Shown in pieces: positions 55,746-64,000 of a stretch of DNA of 64,000 bases; the stretch's first letter is position 1; every line of letters begins with the position of its first letter. The stretch comes from Phycomyces blakesleeanus NRRL 1555(-). Its lineage: Eukaryota; Mucoromycota; Mucoromycetes; Mucorales; Phycomycetaceae. The notes under the pieces are model-generated. The model was not told where the DNA came from. It was given only the letters and a program-made list of their open reading frames with translations, and made no database searches. Made by a program: the position numbers and the translations under genes. The stretch spans positions 434,001 to 498,000 of the forward strand of contig NW_017265142.1 of the NCBI RefSeq assembly GCF_001638985.1. The letters are read 5' to 3'.

Positions 55746-58058
55746 ATGACAGACACACAACAAGCAGCCATCCAACGTGCATTGGATGCAGAAAAACAAG
55801 TACATCGTCTTGAGAGAGAAGTTCAGTCTTTACGTACTCGAAAAGTAAGCATAAGCACTCGCACACAAAACAAGAAAAAGAAGAAGAAAAAAAGACGAAA
55901 TTATAGAAACTTTGCATCAGACACCCGGAAGATCAAAAGATATAGATTCATATGGAAACGACAGGAATGAGTTCCAACTGTCAGAGCAAGTCAAGGACCT
56001 AACATACCAACTGTCGGCAAAAACGATGGAGTTGCAACGATTAAAAGAAACTTCAAATGCACGCCTGTGTAAGCTCAACTTTGAATGATGTACTTTTTTG
56101 TTTTGTTTATAATGACATTAGAGTAGCAGAGTATGAAGACAAACTTAAAAAGATGCGGGGTAAGTACTGTTATTATGATAATCTGGTAAAGAAAAGAAAA
56201 ACACTCGAAATGCTTTTATATTTACTGTTATCATTATTCAACGAACAAGACATCTTTGCTCAGGCAACCCGAAATTTGGACGGCTATCGAGCCACAATTG
56301 CGACCAAGGAAACCGAGTTGGCTCAGACTAATGAACTGTATAAAGAAACCAAGCAATCAGAAGAACGGTTAAAAGCTCAAGCTGAAGAAAGAGAACGTAA
56401 GTAGGATTTATGCCTACATACGTATAATATATACAGAAAGGGCCCATAACTTAATATATATAATAGGGGATTATGAGAAGTTAAAGACAGAAGGAAGTAG
56501 TCGAAAGGCAGTGGATATTTCTCAAATAAAACGACTGGTAAAGTATAACAAGAGCGCATAGTCATATGTATGAGGTAGAAAAGGGAGGAAGGTTGCTGTG
56601 TGGAAAATGCTTATTTGACGGTTTATTAGGAAGTCAAAGTGCGCCAGCTAACAACCCAATTGAGTCAAGTACAAGCGGACTATGAGAATTACAAGAAGCG
56701 AGCTCATCAGCTTCTTCAACAGAATTCGGATGCAAAAGATCAAGGAAAATATACTGAACTTGAGCATCAGTTGAATCAGATGAAATTGGAAAGAGCGTGA
56801 GTACTACTTACAATCCGAAGAATTGTGTTTGTTGATCTGTGCGTGGGAGTTAGTGAGCAAGCAATGGAGAGAACAGAAAATGAGAGGCAAGCACGTTTGG
56901 TTGAACAGGATCTTCGTCAAGCACTGGAGCGCATCCGGTATTTGGAAGATTTGGAAATCAAACAGATTTCCTTGCAGAGATCATTGGAAGAGAAGAATAG
57001 AAATATAAAGGAGATTGAGAAACAAATATCACAAGAGAGAGAGGTTCATGAACAAAGTGCGTAAGACAAAAAGGAGAAGAAGAGTAGTAGTAATAATAGT
57101 AAATTATATCCAGAAGAACTCATGGTTTGACATGGTGTAAAACAGCATTACAGAGCATTCGGACGGCACACGAAGAGAATCTACAGCTTCGATATGATTC
57201 TTTACCACAGAATAAATTCAGAGAACATACCCCAAAACAGGAACCAAGTCGTGTTCAGGAACAGGATAAAGAAAATGACACTGAAAGGGATGATGAAAGA
57301 GCGGGATGGGAAGCTACAATAGAAAGGTTAGAGGAAGACAACAAGCGGTTAAGAGAGGCTTTGGAAAATAAAGAAAAGGAGATGGAGGTCAAACAAGTGG
57401 TCTCAGAAGTAGCACCAGAGGCGATTGAGAGTAATGAAATTGATTTGTATGGTAAGTGCGAATGCTATGATAAAGAATTCTAGGACTGTAAGCTTATGTC
57501 GAGAGTAGCTTCCATGAGTCATCTATTATCCCCTTTTGTTGGGCGTCAGGAAGAGCCCGTTGATATGACAAAACAAGTGAGAAGGCTTGGAGATATGCTG
57601 CAAGAAAGTGAAGAGAAAGTGAATGCACTTAGGGCACAGGAAAAAGTATAAAAGAAAATTAGAAATTTAAACTTTAAACTTTAAAATAACTATAATAACC
57701 TTCTTGTTTTATTTTTATTTTATTTTGGAATCAATAGCTTCTCAAAGATGAAATAAGGCAAGTTTAATGCAAGCCGGATGTGAACTGGTTTTGGAATCTA
57801 AAGAAGTATTTTGTAATAGACGTCTTGATTCGTTTGACAAGAGGCAAAATATGAATGCCGAGTATCTCAAAAATGTACTTCTCAAGTTTCTTCAGTCCGA
57901 GAATAAAGTGGTATGTCAAACTGAGTCAAAGATAATTTAACGTGCACACTAATGAGAACTAATGATTGGCTGTTTAGTTTATGGTACCTGTACTAGCTAA
58001 ACTCCTTTACCTTAACCAAGATGAAACAGATGAGCTCCAAAAGGCAGTGATTACGTAG
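55746..58058 (+). CDS. GRIP-domain golgin (Imh1-like), 12 exons
   Basis: Coiled-coil tether of the trans-Golgi, recruited by Arl1-GTP through a C-terminal GRIP domain. Exons: 55746-55844, 55921-56068, 56124-56159, 56250-56396, 56467-56537, 56630-56796, 56854-57060, 57114-57451, 57506-57645, 57738-57757, 57820-57910, 57978-58058; all phases agree, 514 residues. Residues 1-450 are almost continuous heptad-rich Glu/Gln/Arg/Lys coiled coil (MTDTQQAAIQRALDAEKQVH; VRQLTTQLSQVQADYENYKK). The GRIP domain is at about 465-508: NMNAEYLKNVLLKFLQSENK then VFMVPVLAKLLYLNQDETDE, with the Tyr and Leu positions typical of Arl1 binding. The intron after exon 10 begins GC (GCAAGT), a GC-AG intron. The acceptor of exon 9 was chosen by frame and is the least certain join. 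Confidence 0.85.
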
Positions 58059-58084
58059 ACATATAGTATTATTGAAAAAAAAAG

Positions 58085-58092
58085 TATATAAA
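58085..58092 (+). promoter_or_regulatory. TATA box of the ricin-B/DUF3759 gene
   Basis: TATATAAA about 70 bp before the ATG at 58160, followed by a CT-rich stretch (CTTGTTCTTTCGCTTTCAC) that is a likely transcription start region. The upstream golgin gene ends only 27 bp before, so the promoter is very compact. Confidence 0.5.
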
Positions 58093-58159
58093 AAAAAGAA
58101 AACCATCTTGGCATTTATATTGTCTTTGATCCGCTTGTTCTTTCGCTTTCACTTTCAAA

Positions 58160-59629
58160 ATGTCTGGATTTCCTACAGATTGCTATTTTTACCTTGAATC
58201 ACTTGGCACAAACTTGGTTCTGGATGTTTATAACGGAGCTACTAAAGTATTAAAAGCACACAATAAATATCATTTAAACAATCGTTTTTACCAATATATA
58301 CATATATCATTGCATACAGGCAGATGCCATCTTGATTATCTGGTCCATGAAAACCCAGAACAATGAGAACCAGGTAAAGCTTGAAGATGCTCAATAGCCT
58401 ATGTGTCTGGCCTTACACCTAACGAAAATAATATACCACAAAGCTCTGGCGTAGTGAGGATGGTTTCTTAATCAACAAGAAGAGTAATCTTGGTAAGTCT
58501 GTAAAAGAATTCCAAGAATTCTCATCCAACAAATAAACTTTATGTTTCTGTAGTAATCGATGTTCGTGGAGGTAAGCCAAGCCTAGAAAGATAGAAGGAA
58601 AAAGGGATCCTGTTTTTTTGTTGTTGTAAAAACTGGCGCGTATGCTTTGAACCCAAGATTGATCTAAAATTGACTTTTTTTTTCAAGGCGAATTAAAGTC
58701 AGACACTCCCCTTGTCCAATACGATCGTAAGATGACCATGTAAGCAAATGATTGATTTATAGCAATAGTTTAGAGATACCGATAAATTTCTTTAGGGCAC
58801 ACAATCAGAGATGGGGATTCAGAAATGGCTATGTATATGTCTTGGCAGACCCTCAGCTTGTATTGGATGTCAAGGTAAGTCTACTGTAGCCTATTGGTTT
58901 TTTTTGACACAAATGTCTGGTATTTATTTAGGGAGGAAAGAAGAAGGACGGTAAGAAAGTCATTCTGTATGAGCGCAAGCAAGAAGATAATGTCAATCAA
59001 CAATGGAGAATCGTTCCTTGTGGCGCATATCACCACAAAACACCTGAGGAGGCTTTAGCTGCGTATTCCATGCCTCCTCAATATGCTCAGCAGCAGCAGC
59101 AGCATCATCAACAACAACAACCATATGGTCAACAGCCATACGGTCAACAAAACCAGTACCCTCCTCAAAATAGCTCATACGGAGGTACTCCAGGCTATGT
59201 TATTCCTGACAACCAGAGCCCTCGTTATCCTTATGGCCAACAGCCCAATGTGTTGCCTTATGAGCAAGGTAACCCCCAGGGAACTTTAAGGCTGTTTGAT
59301 CCTAATGCGTAATATTCTCTAATTGATAAATAGCCCAGGAAGCACACAAACAGGTGTACGAAGAACGTAAAGCACATTTGTCTCACCAAGTCATTGCAGG
59401 TGCAGCTGGCTATGAAGCAGTCAAGGCATATATTGCACACCAAGAATCAGAAGGAAAGCCTGTTAACCACCAGTTTGCTAAGAAGGCAATCGCTGGCCTT
59501 GTAGCAGCCCAGATGCTCAAATTTGCAGAAGAGCATGACTGGAGTGGCAGCGACAAGGAAAAGGCAACGCGTGAAGCCGAACAAGCTGCGGATAACTACT
59601 TTACGAGAGAGATCAACTCTCGACAGTAA
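58160..59629 (+). CDS. ricin-B lectin plus DUF3759 (CipC-like) protein, 8 exons
   Basis: Exons 58160-58246, 58320-58373, 58444-58492, 58554-58571, 58688-58739, 58796-58874, 58932-59268 and 59334-59629; 323 residues, all GT-AG in phase. Residues 1-155 form a beta-trefoil of ricin-B type with three QxW-like repeats (ENQLWRSEDGFL, HNQRWGFRNGYV, VNQQWRIVP) and LVLDV/LVIDV strands, predicted to bind sugars. Residues ~170-225 are a Gln/Pro/Tyr-rich linker with PYGQQ repeats. The rest is a helical DUF3759/CipC domain (ERKAHLSHQVIAGAAGYEAV, AYIAHQESEGKPVNHQFAKK). No signal peptide, so probably intracellular. The family is linked to stress or sporulation in other fungi, but function is unknown. Exon 4 is only 18 nt. 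Confidence 0.85.
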
Positions 59630-60551
59630 AGAATAAGAATAATGGGATAAGATGAATACTAATACCAATAGGAAAAGAAAAGAAAATGTAGCTTACAGCA
59701 ATCGCACAGTCTCATACTTATATGTTTTGACATGAAAATAAAACAGAGCTGTTTATTTGCTCACATGTAAAGTCAATTCTGCAACAAATGTTATTTTCTA
59801 CGTTCAGTTGAAATCCGCTGTCTTAAACCCAAGACCAATTGTTCTCAAATAAAGACATTCATTTTATCCGGGTTATATAAAACTAATGGAGTATTTCATT
59901 GATATATATAAACAGAGTATTGAATAAACAACTATCCTTTATTGTTATACAAAGTCAACTTAAAGTATACCAAGTTCCAACATCTTATATGTAACAAAAG
60001 TAATTAACTCCCTTGTGTTCATAAGCATTACACCTGTATCTAAATATTAGGATTAAATATATTGTTCTCTGCCAAAAAAATGAATGAACGAATGTTAAAA
60101 ATTGGAGGTCATTTATACTTGGAAATAAACCTATATTTTCTGCCTCAAAAATGAAAATGTATGGTGTGGTTGATATAGAGAATATAAAGAATATTTATTC
60201 AAAGTAGCGTTCATGACAGTATAAAAACTACACAACATTAATACTGATTTAGTTCAGAGCCATTTATTCCAGTATAAGTATAGCTTACTCAGGCCCCGCA
60301 CCAGCCATGTATTGATAACTTACTATACCAGAAATTATGTTTAAATATAAAAGACCTCTTGAAAATAAAAATAAAAAGGTCTTGGATTTTCATGCTCAAG
60401 ACAGGATGTTAGGCGTAAAGGGTTAAACGTTGTGACTGCTAAAACAGGCCATGCTACCAAACCTCCAGAAAAGTTACTTCAGTGACAAAATGAAGCAAGA
60501 GAATTTCTGCTTTCTTTTAAATAAGAAAAGCATACGCGTCAATAATCTACA
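59630..60551. other. intergenic region between the lectin and SAP18 genes
   Basis: AT-rich, no gene. It contains 3' signals of the lectin gene (AATAAAAC near 59736) and the SAP18 promoter. Confidence 0.45.
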
Positions 60552-61513
60552 ATGTCGACACCTATTGATCGTGAAAAGGTAAACCCCATCTGTCAAATAC
60601 CTTATACACAAAGTAAATGTACTATCCATAACCACTATAAAATATGGTTCATTGTCTTTATATAAAAAAGAAAAGAAATAGTGGATCATGAGGTGGCATA
60701 CCAACCATGTCATGGTCGGATTAAATTCCAGGCACTTGCTTGTTCAGTTTGATTTAATGTATCCAATGGCGCTGTAGGAATGCCCTTTTTTGCTGAGAGT
60801 ATTCACTAAGCAAGGAGCTCACCACAGGTAAAAGAGAAAGAGAAAAGAACAAAGAAATCTTTTACAAATTGCGATTAGTTGAAAGCAACGTTTACAGTAT
60901 ATTAATCATGCTCTATCCTTTTTATTAAAAAAAAATAGACTGAATGAATTTACAGTTGACAATACACCTTCTTCAGACGAATTACAACTTTATACATGGT
61001 AATATAATCTTTTCGAGCAATTGGAAGATTTTTGTTTTGTCCTTGTGCATCGAATATTCAAGCATTGGATCATCTCTTCTTGAAATCTATAGGAGAAACG
61101 CAACACTAGATGAAATTGCACAATTGATCCAGCAGGTGATTCCTGAAGCTCAACATCACGACGCGCGCATCTCTTTCCGCCTCGTCTACCTTGATAGTGC
61201 CCGCGCTACTTTTCTCTATCGGGACCTTGGAAGAATTTTGACTTCCAAACCATCGCCTGACCAGGCAAAAACTCTTGAGGATTGTAACTTTGTTATTGGT
61301 GATTACCTTGATGTGGCGATATTTATTGGACCACCCCCTGCTAGACAGGATGCTCGAGCTGGAAGAGAGGGTAGATTCAACCGTAATCCACGCTTTGGTG
61401 GACCTAGAGGAAATGATCGTGAGCCACGAGAACAGAGATTTGGAAGAGACAACAGAGATGCTAGAGACAGTCGGCCAGCCTTTGGTAATAACAGACGAGG
61501 CGATCGTTTCTAA
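60552..61513 (+). CDS. SAP18: SAP18 (Sin3-associated polypeptide p18), 4 exons
   Basis: Ubiquitin-fold protein of the Sin3-HDAC corepressor and of the splicing-linked ASAP complex. Exons 60552-60578, 60778-60827, 60939-60998 and 61093-61513 give 185 residues. Exons 1-2 read MSTPIDREKECPFLLRVFTK, then QGAHHR. Exon 3 gives LNEFTVDNTPSSDELQLYTW and exon 4 RNATLDEIAQLIQQVIPEAQ, RISFRLVYLDSARATFLYRD, then the GRI..SK/KTLEDCNFVIGDYLDVAIF end of the fold. From about residue 130 a tail rich in Arg, Gly, Asp and Asn follows (RFNRNPRFGGPRG, RFGRDNRDARDSR), absent from the short animal protein and resembling RGG RNA-binding tails. First intron 199 nt, longest of the gene. Confidence 0.92.
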
Positions 61514-62027
61514 GAAGAGAAGAGGAGGATAATATATATATATACACATACAAAAAGAACGGTGCAAATCAGAGTGAAAATTTACAATTTCAAATATATA
61601 AAAAAAAAAGAAAGCCCAAAAACATATAGTATACTAATGTAAAAAAAAGAGATTAAGATATATCTAAACGACTATAGAATTTTTGAGCTTCTCCAGTGAT
61701 AAGGATACTACAACAAGTATTACACATATTAGTTAGAAATATTTATTGTTTAATGGATGTGGTGTATAAGAGAATCATCAAAAAAAAACATGGTGATAAT
61801 GGCGGTGAATGAATTTCGAAAAGGAGCCAAGCACCAACACCAATTTGAACACCAAGTCCAGCGTATCCTGTACTCCCCTCCTCTCTCTCTCTTTTAGAAG
61901 GCTTCCATTTCTCATATTTCATTTTACGCGCTCTTTTACCCAAAACTAAAATACCCTATTTTTTTTGTTGGTGCGCCTCATTTCCACTCTTATTTAATAT
62001 ATCACCTTAATACCAATAAAAGAAGTC
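61514..62027. other. intergenic region between SAP18 and CHS5
   Basis: About 510 bp, AT-rich, with a (TA)n at 61531-61544, an A-tract at 61601-61611 and a CTCTCTCTCT run near 61880. No gene seen. Confidence 0.45.
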
Positions 62028-63127
62028 ATGACATCGGTGCAGTTCACAGTTGGCAAGCTTGATGCTGGCATGGTAATCTTTTTTTAAAAATATATACATT
62101 AACAAACTCCTCTCACGCCAAGCCCACGCCGTATTCACGTATTAATTACGCCATGGAATAGGCTATTCTGCTCACAGAAGATCATCATCTGATCGAATTT
62201 CCTTCTCTTCTTCTTCCTAATGGCGTAACTTCCGGAAGCATCGTCAACATTGCCGTAACCCGTAATGTATCTGAAGAAGAGAAAAAGATGCAAGAGTTTT
62301 GGGACCTTCAAGAAAAGATATTGATGGAATTCGGTAACGCCGAACCCGAAAGGCCCGTATTGCGGGTCAAAAACATCACTCAGACCTCACTCTTGCTCGA
62401 GTGGGATCCTCTCGTTCTTCACACTGCAACTCTTAGATCACTTAGTATTTACAAGAATGATACCAAGGTCACTCAGGTAATATCAAGTTTTTCTTTTTAT
62501 TTCTTTCTTTCTTTCTCTTTAGCTCTCAATTGACTAAGTATTTAAAATTGCAATATTTATTTTATTTTATTTCTACAGCATGTCCAGAGCGAGCAAAACG
62601 TTGCCAAGCTGTCCGGTCTGGAAGTTGATCATGAATTTGAGTTTTATATTGTCATCAAAACAACTGCTGGTAGTTATGAATCCAATAGAGTTGTCGCACG
62701 TACACACAGAATGGAGAACTTGACAGGTATCCGGGTAGCCTTTGGTATGTTTGAGGAACCTGAACCTGCAATTACCGAGCTCAAGGCACTGGTTGAGAAG
62801 ATGGGGGCTACTTGGACAGATGAGGTGAATAGCGAAACCACCCATCTGTTGGCACAATTGCCAGGTGGACCAGGATATGACCAGGCTGTGAGATACTCTA
62901 TACCAATTGTTAAGCCAGACTGGCTTGTGCAGTGTAATAAGAATAAGAAGATCCAAGTAAGTTGTTGAATTTGAGTTTGCTGCTGAAGTTTTTGAAAATC
63001 TAACACTTTGTGTGATTGCTTGCTTGCTCGCTATTTTATTTTATTTTTACTTTTACTTTTATTCTTGCTTTTGTTTTTGTAGCCTGCTCTTCCGTATTAT
63101 ATTGTTAGTGTCCACAATAATCACTAA
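62028..63127 (+). CDS. CHS5: Chs5 (exomer scaffold; FN3 and BRCT), 4 exons
   Basis: Scaffold of exomer, the Arf1-dependent coat at the trans-Golgi that sends chitin synthase and other cargo to the surface. Exons 62028-62072, 62162-62476, 62579-62956 and 63083-63127 give 260 residues. Residues 1-70 match the Chs5 dimerisation domain (VQFTVGKLDAGMAILLTEDH, LIEFPSLLLPNGVTSGSIV). About 77-165 form an FN3 domain (RPVLRVKNITQTSLLLEWDP; LRSLSIYKND). About 167-255 form a BRCT domain (LTGIRVAFGMFEEPEPAITE; IVKPDWLVQCNKNKKIQPAL). Yeast Chs5 is much longer because of a Lys-rich tail absent here, as in other short fungal versions. The 3' end is uncertain: the exon reads PALPYYIVSVHNNH and stops, while a downstream open stretch after an acceptor at 63370 may be an alternative last exon. 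Confidence 0.88.
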
Positions 63128-64000
63128 GCTTTGGTTTCTCTCTCTTATTATCTTTTCTTTACTTCTTTCTTTCGATTTTATCTGTGCTATTATTCCTTTT
63201 ATACATGTGTATGTGTGTGTACACTTATTTATACATCGAAATGAAACTTTTGATTGCTTCATGGTTTCCTTTATTTTAATCTTTTATGTTTGGAAGATTA
63301 TTATATCAAAGAGAGAGAGAGTTCTTCTTTCTAATATTTGCTCTCGTTTATTTCTATTGGTTTTTTATAGAGACAATTATCCTGCTGAGAGAATCGCTAT
63401 CCCATGGAACCCGTCAATAAAATTGTGTATCTCATATTGGTAAAGTTAGAACAAGAGCTGACATCTTTTTCCTCTTCTTTCCTCTTTGCTATTATGTGTA
63501 CCTAATCAACCGATATTTAAACGCATTTATAGTCAAACGCCTAAAGCAAAATTAATTCTTCAAGGCAACATTTTCTTTCTGTATTTTAAATAGTAATAAT
63601 AATAGTAATAATAGTAATAATAATAAAACCATTAGATGTTTCAATATTAAATATATTTGTGAGGTGTCCTTAAAGTCTACATTAGTTAAAAAGAAAAAAA
63701 AAACTATCAAACCAATTCATATATGCAAGCTTTAGTATTAAGAGGATTATAAATATCTAAAGAGCAATCTTCTAAATTATTCAATTATTATTATTATTAT
63801 TATAATTATTTGGTAAATAAGCAAAGGCCAATACTCTATTATTTGACAGCATCTATCTATATGCTCGTTTGGTTCCCTGTCATACTGGATACCAAAGGTT
63901 TCTAACAAGTACATAACTTGCTGTGGATTTCATTTTTGAAGGAGATTATTTTCTGTATACTGAGAACTATAGTCAGTACCTGTTAACTCTTCGCGAAGCT
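63128..64000. other. region downstream of CHS5
   Basis: Contains a candidate alternative exon at about 63371-63442 (NYPAERIAIPWNPSIKL) preceded by TTTTTATAG, an (AAT)n/(AGT) microsatellite at 63590-63626 and an ATT repeat at 63784-63812. No other gene seen to the window edge. Confidence 0.4.

Overview
The window looks like nuclear DNA of an early-diverging filamentous fungus, most likely Mucoromycota (Mucorales-like). The support is: AT-rich spacers; intron-dense genes with short GT-AG introns (about 45-110 nt); fungal genes (CHS5 of the exomer, a GRIP-domain golgin, SAP18, RPB12); a ricin-B/DUF3759 protein; and a mix of Tc1/mariner, KDZ-like, LINE and Fanzor-like remnants that I associate with this phylum. 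The assignment comes from protein resemblance and architecture only; no search was run.

Layout. 1-9.2 kb is an ordinary gene strip: the tail of an unidentified gene, RPB12 (minus, 3 exons), an aldo-keto reductase (6 exons, one with a missing acceptor AG), and two tandem F-box paralogues of which the second is half length. 12.17-18.93 kb is a gene-free array of about 60 degenerate repeats of about 106 bp. Each unit has splice-site-like landmarks at the same positions, and this is the least explained object here. 19.6-20.4 kb is a diverged copy of a dispersed repeat (called R here) with a 286-bp inverted-repeat element in it. 22.1-24.5 kb is a 3-exon gene for a very low-complexity Ser/Gly- and Pro-rich protein. 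25-26.3 kb is a dead Tc1-like element. 27.9-29.0 kb is a multi-exon gene of a family I cannot name with certainty. 29.4-32.0 kb is a dead KDZ-like transposase interrupted by an LTR-like repeat.

33-55 kb is a long region without host genes. A 4.19-kb unit is present twice in near-perfect tandem (35.70-39.89 and 39.89-44.08 kb), followed by a partial third copy that contains a 100-N assembly gap. That third copy is split by a 4.94-kb LINE (45.27-50.22 kb) with a 10-bp target duplication. A 1.34-kb Tc1 element with clear terminal inverted repeats and TA duplications follows, and then a Fanzor/TnpB-like C-terminal scrap. Every transposon ORF is broken. Several premature stops in the LINE fit C:G to T:A transitions.

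55.7-63.1 kb returns to dense host genes, all on the plus strand: GRIP golgin (12 exons, one GC-AG intron), ricin-B lectin/DUF3759 protein (8 exons), SAP18 (4 exons) and CHS5 (4 exons). The golgin and CHS5 both act at the Golgi/TGN. RPB12 and SAP18 act in transcription and chromatin. The genes otherwise share no obvious pathway. Exon boundaries given below were read by eye from splice signals and phase.
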